Below are positions 1 through 7,837 of a DNA stretch of 18,902 nucleotides, in pieces. Every line of letters starts with the position of its first letter. Position 1 is the first letter of the stretch. A program made the position numbers and the translations under genes. Below the pieces are notes generated by a model. It ran no database searches. It saw only the letters and a program-made list of their open reading frames with translations, and was not told the DNA's origin. The DNA comes from Patescibacteria group bacterium (lineage in GTDB: Bacteria > Patescibacteriota > Minisyncoccia > Phycocordibacterales > UBA2100): the NCBI GenBank assembly GCA_024654485.1, contig JANLHO010000029.1:1-18902 (forward strand). Direction: 5' to 3'.

Positions 1-265
1 CTATCTCAACCGAGCAGTAAAAAAAGGCGAGGTCATCACACAGGACATGCTCATCCTCCTGCGCCCCGATGTCGGCATCTCGGCTCCCGCATACGAGCAA
101 TTGGCTGGCAAAAAGGCCGGCGAAGACTTGTCCGCGCGGCTACCACTCAAGCTTGAGGGTGACGCTGTCCTCCGCTTCCATCCGGAGGACGCGCGTACGA
201 TGTATGCCGAGCCCGACGACAAAGGGTTCGTTGAGGTGCTTACCCGTGACGCGATTTTTGTATGA
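1..265 (+). CDS. NeuB-type nonulosonic (sialic) acid synthase, C-terminal SAF domain, 5' truncated by the window
   Basis: The open frame starts at base 2 and runs to TGA 263-265, so only the last 87 residues are present. They carry the antifreeze-like SAF domain that closes NeuB/PseI/LegI synthases: a KKGEVIT turn, then RPDVGIS...LAGKKAGEDL, matching the family pattern RPGxGI...iGkkakrDi. Such enzymes condense phosphoenolpyruvate with an N-acyl hexosamine to give a nine-carbon sugar acid, and the SAF domain covers the active site of the partner subunit in the dimer. The catalytic TIM barrel lies upstream of this window. About 30 residues follow the usual SAF end (HPEDARTMYAEP...), which is longer than I expect. 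The stop overlaps the next start as ATGA. SAF assignment is confident; the exact product (sialic, legionaminic or pseudaminic acid) cannot be told from this fragment. Confidence 0.8.
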   Translation, partial: YLNRAVKKGEVITQDMLILLRPDVGISAPAYEQLAGKKAGEDLSARLPLKLEGDAVLRFHPEDARTMYAEPDDKGFVEVLTRDAIFV

Positions 266-1434
266 AGCGGACAAGAAAAGCCATAATCAGTATTGCCGCA
301 GGCGGCTCACAGGAGAGGTTATTGCAGCAGATACGGAAACGCGGGTTCGCCGCAATCGGCGTTGACAGGAACCGCAAGGCTACCGGTTTCAAATACTGCG
401 ATGCGCGCGTCGTGGCGAGCACGCATTATGCCGCATCGGTCATAAAAAAGCTGGAGAAGCTGAAAAGTTCATGGGATTTTTCAGGTATCGTCGTCCAGAG
501 CTCGGGCGAGGCGACAGTAACGGCCGCAAAGGTAGCGCGGCATTTCGACTTGAGATACGTCGCGCCTGATGTCGCCGATATCGTCGTTCACAAGGATCGC
601 CTGATGAAAGAACTGCACAAACGCGGCGTCCCCGCGCCGAAAGCGGCGGTCATCTCAAAAGGTGCCCGCATAAAAATAGGTTTCCCTCCGCCGTATTTCG
701 TCAAACCGTCGCTTTCATTCCGAAGCCACTCCGGCATGTCCGTAGTTGAGAGTGCCGCAGAATTGCAGTCCGCCGTGCGATGCGCGATAGCCGAAAGCAG
801 CGAAGGGAAGGCGAACGTGGAGCAATTTATTCATGGAGTTGATATTCTTACGATAGACTGGGTCAGCGATGGGAAGCTCACACACGTCGCTACTATTGAA
901 GAGCTCAATTCCGGTCCGCCGCATTACTACGGCCTAGGATGGCGTATACCTGCCAACCGCGCCGCCGAAGAAGCCGCCGCGCAGCTCCAGAAGCGGTACA
1001 TAAAAGCACTCGGCATAGACAACGCGCTCGTGGAGACCGCCATGAAATATGATGGCAAACGCGCACGTATGTACGAGGGAGGGCTGGATTTGGGCGGGGA
1101 CGGCGTACCGGAGGTATTGCTGCCCATGAGCATACGCTACGACCTTATTGATAACGGCATTTCACTTGCGGTGGAAAATAGTCCGCAAGTCCCGACCGCG
1201 CGTCCGATACCGACATACCTGCGATTTTTGCTGCGCTCCGACATCAAAAAAGGCGGAAAGAATATATATACTCGCATACGCACACGCTTCGGCGGCGCGC
1301 GCGTGGATTTCAAGGGGCTTATTGATTCCATGGATAATGAGACGCGAGCGGGAGCCGTCGTCTTCCGCGCGAAAACCGTTACAGCATTGCGCAAGCGCAC
1401 CGATGCATTTGAAAAATGGCTCAAAGACCTATGA
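262..1434 (+). CDS. ATP-grasp superfamily ligase (first of three)
   Basis: 390 residues. The N-terminus (KAIISIAAGGSQERLLQQIRK) is a preATP-grasp Rossmann-like domain. The ATP-binding lysine is in YFVKPS (K148), followed by a loop SFRSHSGM in place of the common glycine-rich loop, and VEQFIHGVD provides the acidic hinge. Near E258/E272 the sequence is YEGGLDLGGDG, where typical carboxylate-amine ligases have E-x-N-x-R, so the metal/phosphate site is diverged. ATP-grasp enzymes join a carboxylate, through an acyl-phosphate, to an amine or thiol; the substrate here is unknown. Proteins of this carbamoyl-phosphate-synthase-like type are often found beside NeuB in glycan clusters. Its ATG lies in the ATGA overlap with the NeuB fragment, and its own stop overlaps the next gene the same way, implying translational coupling. 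There is no SD. Confidence 0.82.
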   Translation: MKRTRKAIISIAAGGSQERLLQQIRKRGFAAIGVDRNRKATGFKYCDARVVASTHYAASVIKKLEKLKSSWDFSGIVVQSSGEATVTAAKVARHFDLRYVAPDVADIVVHKDRLMKELHKRGVPAPKAAVISKGARIKIGFPPPYFVKPSLSFRSHSGMSVVESAAELQSAVRCAIAESSEGKANVEQFIHGVDILTIDWVSDGKLTHVATIEELNSGPPHYYGLGWRIPANRAAEEAAAQLQKRYIKALGIDNALVETAMKYDGKRARMYEGGLDLGGDGVPEVLLPMSIRYDLIDNGISLAVENSPQVPTARPIPTYLRFLLRSDIKKGGKNIYTRIRTRFGGARVDFKGLIDSMDNETRAGAVVFRAKTVTALRKRTDAFEKWLKDL

Positions 1435-2354
1435 CGAAACTGCTATTTTTAGGCTGCAACACCGACCAGCTCCCGTATCTCAAGGTGGCTAAGGACAAGG
1501 GCTACGAGGTCGTTGCGACGGACATGAATGAAGAGGCACCGGGCGCGCAACTAGCCGATAGCTTCCACAAGGTTGGCTACGAGGATGAAAAGGGGCTAAC
1601 GGCGGTCGGGAGTGAAGAGCATTTCACCGCAGGCGACAAAGTGTTTACCGCCGCGAGCCAGTTCGCGTACCTCGGCGCAAGCTCATTCGCGGAGCATTTC
1701 AGTATCCCGTTCATCCCACACGAGAGCATACTAACGTGCCTAGACAAGACGCGCCTCTATCCACTCTTTGAGCGGTATGGGCTTGCGGTCCCCGAATGGC
1801 ACATCCTTGAAAAGAACGGCATTCCGGCGGCGCTCAAAGAATTCGGCACTATGTATGTGAAATCCGATTTTGGGAAATCTCCGAACTACTGTTTCAGAGT
1901 TTCTGACGATGCGTCCCTGCCCGCTCTTCCGAAAGAACACGACCGCTATTTCCGGAAGTCATTCATCGTACAGAAAGAGATTAAAGGCGCGCACTACAGA
2001 GTGAATTGGGTCAGGGGAGCGCTCTATGCATTTCGCAAAGAGACGGATGAGGTGAGCCATCCGGCCCCAGATTTTGCTCTGGACAATAATACTCGCGCAA
2101 ACTTATCGCGCATGCTTGAAGGGCAAGGCCTCGCCTCGCACCTAGTGAAATTTGACATAATCGTTGCGGACGGCACTACTTACTTCTTGGACATCGGGCT
2201 TGAGCCGCCCATGCGCCTAGGCCTCTACCTCTCGCATTGCGGGTATGATTTCCCGCGCCTCTATCTTGAACATCTCGTGGAAGGGAAGATAGGGTATCCC
2301 AATCCAAAATCCCTACCGACAGATCTTACGATACGTGGCCGCGCGGTATCATAA
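1431..2354 (+). CDS. ATP-grasp superfamily ligase (second of three), divergent DIGLEPP type
   Basis: 307 residues from ATG 1431, chosen because it forms the same ATGA overlap (stop 1432-1434) as the previous junction; the in-frame ATG at 1416 lies deeper in the upstream gene. The N-terminal preATP-grasp domain starts TKLLFLGCNTDQLPYL. The ATP-grasp fold is supported by MYVKSDFGKS (K144), IVQKEIKG and a C-terminal FLDIGLEPPMRLGLY (D254, E258, R262) where classical members have the Mg-binding E-x-N-x-R. This substitution looks like a family trait rather than decay, because the rest is intact. The substrate is unknown; coupling to NeuB and the neighbouring ATP-grasp suggests modification or activation of a sugar acid. 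The stop TAA lies 4 bases before the next ATG. Confidence 0.75.
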   Translation: MTKLLFLGCNTDQLPYLKVAKDKGYEVVATDMNEEAPGAQLADSFHKVGYEDEKGLTAVGSEEHFTAGDKVFTAASQFAYLGASSFAEHFSIPFIPHESILTCLDKTRLYPLFERYGLAVPEWHILEKNGIPAALKEFGTMYVKSDFGKSPNYCFRVSDDASLPALPKEHDRYFRKSFIVQKEIKGAHYRVNWVRGALYAFRKETDEVSHPAPDFALDNNTRANLSRMLEGQGLASHLVKFDIIVADGTTYFLDIGLEPPMRLGLYLSHCGYDFPRLYLEHLVEGKIGYPNPKSLPTDLTIRGRAVS

Positions 2355-2358
2355 TGCT

Positions 2359-2856
2359 ATGAATTTCAAAGAGGCAATCGCACGGCATGTTCCCGATACC
2401 GAGATACACCTTCTGGCACTTTTGGGAAGCCGTATGCTCGGGGTAGCTCATGACGATTCTGATTACGATTATTTCGGGTTGCATGCCGGTAAGAAGGCGA
2501 AAATATGCTACACCCTGCGTGGAGACGGCGTCCGGGAGTATACGTTCTTTTCTTTTGACGAATGTACGCGCCTACTCTCCGAAGGAGAGCCGGAAGAATT
2601 CTATCAAGCGCTTTCTTTGTTGCATGCTCCTACGTATGACGTGAAAACGTCTGAAGCCGATGCGTTTCTTGAGCGGGTTCGCACATCGGTATCAACCAAC
2701 CGTATTCTTGACACATTGACGAAATACGCCTCGTTGGAGCTAACGAAGGAGACGCCGAAAGGGGAACGCACTGCCCATATAATTTCGCTCATATGCGCCG
2801 ATGTGCGTGCGACCGGACATGTCATGCTCCCGCCTACAAAGCGGTCGCTTCAATAA
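2359..2856 (+). CDS. Minimal DNA polymerase beta-type nucleotidyltransferase (COG3541-like)
   Basis: 165 residues from ATG 2359. The hallmark GS motif (G23-S24, GSRMLGVAHDDSDYD) is followed by the metal-binding pair D35/D37 and then REYTFFSFDECTRLLSEGEPE, which resembles the segment after the third strand in predicted nucleotidyltransferases of the YcgL type. A third catalytic acid would be E60 or D56 instead of the usual aspartate. The family transfers a nucleotide to a protein, RNA or small molecule; no substrate can be named. The in-frame ATG at 2335 would overlap the ATP-grasp gene by 20 bases, so 2359 is preferred. A TATCAT/CATAAT stretch lies just before the ATG, as at several other starts here. 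It ends the first gene group; 78 bases and a likely promoter follow. Confidence 0.65.
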   Translation: MNFKEAIARHVPDTEIHLLALLGSRMLGVAHDDSDYDYFGLHAGKKAKICYTLRGDGVREYTFFSFDECTRLLSEGEPEEFYQALSLLHAPTYDVKTSEADAFLERVRTSVSTNRILDTLTKYASLELTKETPKGERTAHIISLICADVRATGHVMLPPTKRSLQ

Positions 2857-2868
2857 CTACGGGGCGCG

Positions 2869-2877
2869 TGCTATTAT
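2869..2877 (+). promoter_or_regulatory. Candidate extended -10 promoter TGCTATTAT
   Basis: TGC (2869-2871) precedes TATTAT (2872-2877) in the 78-base gap between the nucleotidyltransferase and the ThDP enzyme. A poor -35 candidate, TTCAAT (2849-2854), sits 17 bases upstream. The start codon is at 2935, so this would leave a leader of about 50 bases, unlike the shorter spacings at other starts. The gap otherwise shows no clear terminator and no SD before 2935. Confidence 0.4.
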
Positions 2878-2934
2878 GCCGGACGACTCCCGAGAGCACC
2901 CAGAATAAGGGCGGGATCGGAGCTTGCCGTTTGT

Positions 2935-4662
2935 ATGAAATCAGCTTCAAAAAAAGCCTCCTCCAAAACCATTAAATTGTCGGACTACGTCGCAGAGTTC
3001 TTGGTGCGGCACGGCATAGAGCAATCATTCGTGTTCACGGGCGGCGCCATCTCGCATATATTGGATTCCATCTTCACGCGCCACTTGCGCGATGGCGACA
3101 TGAACGAGCCAATTTGTGTGATGCACGAGCAGGCCGGCTCCATGGCACTTGATGCGTACACTCGCGCGACGGGCAAGATCGGCGTCATGGCCGTCACGAG
3201 CGGTCCGGGCGCGACGAATCTTCTGACGGGGATCGCGTGCTCGTATTACGATTCAATCCCCGGATTGTACTTCACGGGACAGGTCGCCGTGCCGGAATAC
3301 AAGGGCAAGAGCAAGCAGCGTCAGGTAGGTTTTCAGGAGACGGATATCGTGACGCTCGCGAAACCTCTGGTCAAATATTCCGCCATGGTAACGAGGCCGG
3401 AAGATATACGGTATGAGCTTGAGAAGGCTCTCCACCTCGCGACGGAAGGAAGACCGGGGCCGGTCCTTCTGGATCTTCCCATGGATATTCAGCAGGTGCA
3501 GATAGACCCCAAGAAGCTCCGGTCCTACAAACTGCCTACGAAGCGCAGAAAGTCCATCAAAAAGCAGGTGAATACCGCGGCTAAATGGCTCCGCGCGGCA
3601 AAGCGCCCGATGATAATAACCGGCGGCGGGGTGCGCATTGCGGATGCGGCAAAGGAGCTTAGAGAGCTTGCCGAGCTGTGCGACATGCCCGTCGGGGCGA
3701 CGTACAATGGCGTGGACACGTTCCCGCACGACGATCATCGCTATGTGGGCATACTCGGTTCTATGGGGAATCGCGGAACGAATCTGTGCCTCGCGGAAAG
3801 TGATATGGTGCTTGCGGTAGGCTCGCGGCTTACGCTGCGCCAGGTGCGCTCCAAACCAAAAGAGTTCGTCTCCGGCAAGAAACTCGTCCATGTGGACATT
3901 GATGCCCATGAATTGAACCAGCGCGTCCGCTCCGACCTTGCTATCGTCGCCGATGCGAAAGAATTTCTCACCATGCTCATTGAGGTACTGCGACAGGACG
4001 ACTGCCCGCGCTTTTCCAAATGGTCAGTGAAAGCACGGCGGCTCTTTACTGGAAACCCGGCATGCAAACCGGAATACTCGCGTAAGAAGCGGCCCGTCAA
4101 TCCGTATGTATTCATAAAAGCGCTTTCCGGACAAATGGCGGACAACGACATCCTTATCGGCGATTGCGGCCAAAGCCTTATTTTTACGTATCAGGCGGCG
4201 ATAGTGCGCGGAGAGCAGCAGCTATTCACGGCGGGAGCGCACTCGCCCATGGGGTACTCGCTGCCGGCAGCGATAGGACCCGCGGCGGTGTATCGTGAGG
4301 GCTCCCCGCGCATCATCTGCACGATAGGAGATGGCAGCACCCAGCTGAACATTCAGGAGCTGCAGACGATACACTCCTACGATCTTCCTATCAAGATATT
4401 CATCACGAATAACCACGCTTACGGCGCCATTCAGGATTATCAGGACGCGAAGCTTGAAGGGCGCCACTTCGCATCCGCCCCCGGTCACGGGTATGAACCG
4501 CCCGACATCCTTGCGATAGCGCGCGCATACAAGATACCGACCGCATCCATCACGTCGCATCAAAATCTAGAAAAGCAAATAAAGGATGTTCTAAACACCA
4601 AAGGCCCTGTTGTGTGCGATGTGGACATGGGCTCGCGGACTCCCGTTACACTCGACCCGTAA
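2935..4662 (+). CDS. ThDP-dependent enzyme of the acetolactate synthase (IlvB-like) family
   Basis: 575 residues, typical length for the family. Domains run PYR (about 15-185), central (about 200-350) and PP (about 390-560). The catalytic glutamate that activates the thiamine ring is E65 in MHEQAG. The ThDP/Mg motif is GDG at 465-467 followed by NN at 492-493. The SGPGATN and GRPGPVLLDLPMD segments are also typical. The family condenses a 2-oxo acid, usually pyruvate after decarboxylation, with a second carbonyl compound. No small regulatory subunit or other branched-chain amino acid gene is nearby. The position beside an aminotransferase, an SDR and an ATP-grasp ligase in a glycan locus argues for a specialised carboligation (as YerE does for branched sugars) rather than valine synthesis. 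That role is inference. The basic N-terminal tail (KSASKKASSK) precedes the fold. There is no SD. Confidence 0.88.
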   Translation: MKSASKKASSKTIKLSDYVAEFLVRHGIEQSFVFTGGAISHILDSIFTRHLRDGDMNEPICVMHEQAGSMALDAYTRATGKIGVMAVTSGPGATNLLTGIACSYYDSIPGLYFTGQVAVPEYKGKSKQRQVGFQETDIVTLAKPLVKYSAMVTRPEDIRYELEKALHLATEGRPGPVLLDLPMDIQQVQIDPKKLRSYKLPTKRRKSIKKQVNTAAKWLRAAKRPMIITGGGVRIADAAKELRELAELCDMPVGATYNGVDTFPHDDHRYVGILGSMGNRGTNLCLAESDMVLAVGSRLTLRQVRSKPKEFVSGKKLVHVDIDAHELNQRVRSDLAIVADAKEFLTMLIEVLRQDDCPRFSKWSVKARRLFTGNPACKPEYSRKKRPVNPYVFIKALSGQMADNDILIGDCGQSLIFTYQAAIVRGEQQLFTAGAHSPMGYSLPAAIGPAAVYREGSPRIICTIGDGSTQLNIQELQTIHSYDLPIKIFITNNHAYGAIQDYQDAKLEGRHFASAPGHGYEPPDILAIARAYKIPTASITSHQNLEKQIKDVLNTKGPVVCDVDMGSRTPVTLDP

Positions 4663-4686
4663 CGCGGCGTACTGTAAAGTTGCGAG

Positions 4687-5853
4687 ATGAAACAATTGTC
4701 GGACATTGCGAACGACCTTACGGGCCAGCCCATGTTTGGCCTGATGGCCAAGGCCCAGGAGATGGAGAGGGCTGGGAGAAAAATAATTCATTTTGAGATA
4801 GGAGATCCGGATTTCAACACACCGGCGCATGTTATTGAAGCGGCAAAAGACGCGCTGGACGCGAATCTTACCCACTACACGAATTCCATGGGATTGCGCG
4901 AGTTTCGCGAGGCTGTAGTGGACTACACCGAGACGAACTGGGGGTTCAGACCGTCCATTGAACAGGTGCTGATATCGCCCGCGAACGCCGCGATTGATTT
5001 CCTGGCGCGCTGTGTCGCGAATCCCGGTGATGAGATAATCTATCCCGATCCGGGTTTCCCGACGTATTACTCGGTCGTGCACTACAACGGAATGGTACCG
5101 GTACCGGTACAACTCAAAGAGGCGAACGAGTTCCGGCTGGATCCGCGCGACGTAGCGGAGAAGATAACTGACAAGACGCGACTTATTATAATGAACAGCC
5201 CGTCAAATCCCACCGGTTCCGTCATGACCAAAGAAGAGGTCATAGGGATGGCGCATCTTGCCAAAGAGCGCGATGCGTACCTTTTGAGCGACGAGATCTA
5301 CTTCAAGGTCACGTATGGTAAAACACACTACTCTCCGTCGGCTCTTGATAAGTGTGAAGAGAGAACGATTATTCTCGGCAGCCTGTCAAAAATATATTCC
5401 ATGACGGGGTGGCGGCTCGGATACGCCATCGGACCCGAGGCGCTCATCAAAAAGATGGGACTGCTTCTTGAGACCATTCTTTCTTGCTTGCCCGCTTTCA
5501 CTCAGCTCGGCGGCGTTGCCGCACTTACGGGCGACCACAGGTTTCTCTCCAGACGCATGTCTATTCTTCAGGAGCGCCGCGACGCGCTGGTAGAAGGCCT
5601 GAACGCGCTTCCCGGCGTATCATGCGTTGTGCCGGACGGCGCGTTCTACGTTTTGCCGAATATCAGCAAAACCGGCCTGACGCCGGAGGAGTATTCCGAG
5701 AAACTGCTTGAAAAAGCGGGCGTATGCGTTCTTCCGGGCAGCTGCTTCGGCACGTTCGGCGGGGAATTCGTCAGGCTTTCCTACGGAAGTGCATCGGTGG
5801 ATGTCATACAGGAGGCATTGGCGAAGATGAAAGAATTTCACGATACACTGTAA
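4687..5853 (+). CDS. Class I/II pyridoxal-phosphate aminotransferase (AspB/AlaT-like)
   Basis: 388 residues, full length for fold-type I class I aminotransferases. Visible landmarks are FEIGDPDFNTP near the N-terminus, the cofactor-phosphate segment SPANAAIDF, NSPSNPTG, SDEIYFK and the Schiff-base lysine K235 in GSLSKIYSMTGWRLGY. The family moves an amino group between amino acids and 2-oxo acids. It is not the DegT/DnrJ/EryC1 family normally used for 4-amino sugars, so with the upstream ThDP enzyme it more likely aminates a 2-oxo acid than a nucleotide sugar. It starts 24 bases after the ThDP gene stop with no SD; TACTGT at 4670-4675 is a weak -10-like sequence. Confidence 0.9.
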   Translation: MKQLSDIANDLTGQPMFGLMAKAQEMERAGRKIIHFEIGDPDFNTPAHVIEAAKDALDANLTHYTNSMGLREFREAVVDYTETNWGFRPSIEQVLISPANAAIDFLARCVANPGDEIIYPDPGFPTYYSVVHYNGMVPVPVQLKEANEFRLDPRDVAEKITDKTRLIIMNSPSNPTGSVMTKEEVIGMAHLAKERDAYLLSDEIYFKVTYGKTHYSPSALDKCEERTIILGSLSKIYSMTGWRLGYAIGPEALIKKMGLLLETILSCLPAFTQLGGVAALTGDHRFLSRRMSILQERRDALVEGLNALPGVSCVVPDGAFYVLPNISKTGLTPEEYSEKLLEKAGVCVLPGSCFGTFGGEFVRLSYGSASVDVIQEALAKMKEFHDTL

Positions 5854-5862
5854 ACATATCGT

Positions 5863-6603
5863 ATGAAGCATACCGCATTGGTGACTGGTGGAAGTCGCGG
5901 GATAGGCAAGGCTATCGCGCTTGCACTGGCGTACGAGGGCATGCCCGTCGCATTGACATACAACGATAAGGAGAAAGAAGCGCATGCTGTTGTCAAAGAA
6001 ATAGAGAAGATCGGCAGCAGCGCGGTGGCGGTACGACTTGACCAAGGCGACAGGGAAAGCGTGCGGAGGGCCGTAGAGGAGGCGCGTGAACGTCTTGGTC
6101 CCATAGCGGTACTTGTAAACAATGCCGGAATTGCGCAAAAGAAGCCGTTTGAGGAGATAACCGATGACGATTGGGACGCTATGATGGCGGTGAACCTACG
6201 TGGTCCATTTTCTTTGTGCCAAGAGGTCTTGCCAGATATGGTAAAGAGCAAGTGGGGAAGAATCGTGAACATATCCTCCATCGGCGGTCAGTGGGGAGGC
6301 GTACACCAAGTTCACTACGCAGCCGCCAAAGCAGGGCTCATAAACCTGACGCGCTCGCTCGCACGACTATACTCCAAGCATGGCATTACGGTGAATGCGG
6401 TCGCTCCGGAATGGATAGCCACGGACCAGATGAAAAAAGACATGGGATATGATTTTGACTCCATTGATTTCTCAAACGTGCCAGTAGGGCGCGCCGGCAC
6501 GCCGGAAGAGGTTGCGAGCACCGTCGCATTCCTGTGCTCGGAAGGGGCGTCGTACATCTCCGGACAGACCGTCAACGTGAACGGCGGCGTGTATTTTGGT
6601 TGA
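5863..6603 (+). CDS. Short-chain dehydrogenase/reductase (classical SDR, FabG-like)
   Basis: 246 residues, the normal size of a classical SDR. The cofactor-binding TGGSRGIG is at 8-15, NNAG follows the fourth strand, and the catalytic triad is S139, Y152 and K156 (NISSIGG ... YAAAK). The C-terminus GQTVNVNGG is typical. A FabG housekeeping role is possible, but no acyl carrier protein or other fatty-acid gene is near. Only 9 bases separate it from the aminotransferase, which suggests reduction of a keto group in the same pathway, either the acyloin-type product of the ThDP enzyme or a keto-sugar. The substrate is not deducible. Confidence 0.9.
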   Translation: MKHTALVTGGSRGIGKAIALALAYEGMPVALTYNDKEKEAHAVVKEIEKIGSSAVAVRLDQGDRESVRRAVEEARERLGPIAVLVNNAGIAQKKPFEEITDDDWDAMMAVNLRGPFSLCQEVLPDMVKSKWGRIVNISSIGGQWGGVHQVHYAAAKAGLINLTRSLARLYSKHGITVNAVAPEWIATDQMKKDMGYDFDSIDFSNVPVGRAGTPEEVASTVAFLCSEGASYISGQTVNVNGGVYFG

Positions 6604-6611
6604 TAGTCCGC

Positions 6612-6617
6612 TATAGT
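6612..6617 (+). promoter_or_regulatory. Candidate -10 box TATAGT close to a start codon
   Basis: CGC-TATAGT lies in the 24-base gap after the SDR. Only 10 bases separate it from ATG 6628, so transcription would begin about 0-4 bases before the start codon. No recognisable -35 is present (GTGTAT region) and there is no SD. Confidence 0.4.
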
Positions 6618-6627
6618 CGTTAGCGCC

Positions 6628-7827
6628 ATGTCAGACTCCTATCTCATCGTTCTCGGCGCGGGACCCCATCAGGCGCCGGTGTACCGCACGGCGTCCCGAC
6701 TTGGGCTCAAGACGCTTGCGCTTGATTACAACTATAAAGCGGAGGCCATCCCGCTTGCTGACGACTTCACACAAGTAAGCGTAAACAACCGCAACGCGGA
6801 GGAATGCATCGCGAAATTGAGAGAGCGAGGCCTGTCGTACGCAGGCGTCATTGCATCAGGAATAGAAGCTTCACCGCTCGCGAGCGCGATAGCCGATGCA
6901 TTCGGTCTGGTATGGGCATCGGAGAAAACCGCATACGACACCACAAATAAATGCGCGCGATCGGAAATGTTGCAAAAGGCGGGAATTCCTATTCCTAGAT
7001 TTGAGATAATAAATAATCCGGCCCTCCCCTCAATGGCGTTCCCTTTTGTCGTCAAACCGTCGGACAGTTCCGGTTCGCGCGGCGTGCGTATCGTACGCAC
7101 CGAAGATGAATGGGAGGATGCATACAATGAAGCCCTGTCTCTTTCAAGCGACGGATGGGTCGTCGTGGAGGAATTTCTGCAGGGAGATGAAATATCCATT
7201 GAGGGATTTGTCCTTGACGGAGAGATGATGATAAACGGCTTTTCGGATCGCAACTTCATCTCCGGCTACGAGCCGTACTTCATGGAAGACGGAAGCACAA
7301 GTCCCAGCCGACTCCCTCCGCGAATAGTTGCAGAAGCGAAGGCGCTGTTCGCCCGCGCAGCCAAGGCCCTAGGGATAACGACGGGTCCCTCCAAGGGCGA
7401 TCTGCTCGTCACAAAAGAGGGTATCAAAGTACTTGAGATAACCTCCCGCTTGAGCCCCCTCTTCCCGATGACCGCCCCGTACACGACCGGCAAGGATCCG
7501 TTGGAAGCAACGATACGATGGGCTACTAGGATGGACGTTCCACGCGCATTACTTGAGCCGAAATTCAATAAGGCGATGGCGCATCGGTATTTCTTCCACC
7601 AGCCGGGGAAAGTAACGGCCGTAGAGGGGCTGGATGGGCTGGAAGACCTGCCGGGGGTGAAGGTCGTCGTTCACTTGCAAGAATTTGCTGTCGGAGACGT
7701 GCTGACCCCTCCGAGCTACATAAATCGCCTGTTCTACATCGCCACGGTCGCCGAAGACCGAGATACCGCCGTCGCGCAGGCGGAAGATGCCCTCAAAACC
7801 GTGCGCATTACCGTGGAGTCGGTATAA
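6628..7827 (+). CDS. ATP-grasp ligase (third), carboxylate-amine ligase type
   Basis: 399 residues with the full three-part layout. There is a preATP-grasp domain (YLIVLGAGPHQAPVYRTA), an ATP-binding core with FVVKPSDSSGSRGVRIV (K143 and a classical glycine-rich loop) and VVEEFLQGDEISIEGFV, a metal site LEITSR (E270, R274, with T where N is common), and a C-terminal PurK/BacD-like lid with RYFFHQPGKVTAVEGLD. This one is the closest of the three to functional carboxylate-amine ligases such as PurK, PurT and BacD. It follows the ThDP/aminotransferase/SDR set, so a plausible job is joining the acid made by that set to an amine, possibly an amino sugar or amino acid. That substrate assignment is inference. 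Confidence 0.85.
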   Translation: MSDSYLIVLGAGPHQAPVYRTASRLGLKTLALDYNYKAEAIPLADDFTQVSVNNRNAEECIAKLRERGLSYAGVIASGIEASPLASAIADAFGLVWASEKTAYDTTNKCARSEMLQKAGIPIPRFEIINNPALPSMAFPFVVKPSDSSGSRGVRIVRTEDEWEDAYNEALSLSSDGWVVVEEFLQGDEISIEGFVLDGEMMINGFSDRNFISGYEPYFMEDGSTSPSRLPPRIVAEAKALFARAAKALGITTGPSKGDLLVTKEGIKVLEITSRLSPLFPMTAPYTTGKDPLEATIRWATRMDVPRALLEPKFNKAMAHRYFFHQPGKVTAVEGLDGLEDLPGVKVVVHLQEFAVGDVLTPPSYINRLFYIATVAEDRDTAVAQAEDALKTVRITVESV

Positions 7828-7837
7828 GATAGGAGTT

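Noticed and set aside
3253..3909. 218-codon open frame on the minus strand
   Set aside because: It lies wholly inside the ThDP enzyme gene, which has intact catalytic motifs; the antisense product is low-complexity and R/H-rich, typical of GC-rich shadow frames.
2935..6603. Reading the ThDP enzyme, aminotransferase and SDR as ordinary branched-chain amino acid or fatty-acid genes
   Set aside because: No ilvN, ilvC, ilvD, acyl carrier protein or fab genes are nearby, and the genes sit inside a glycan locus; not excluded, but less likely.
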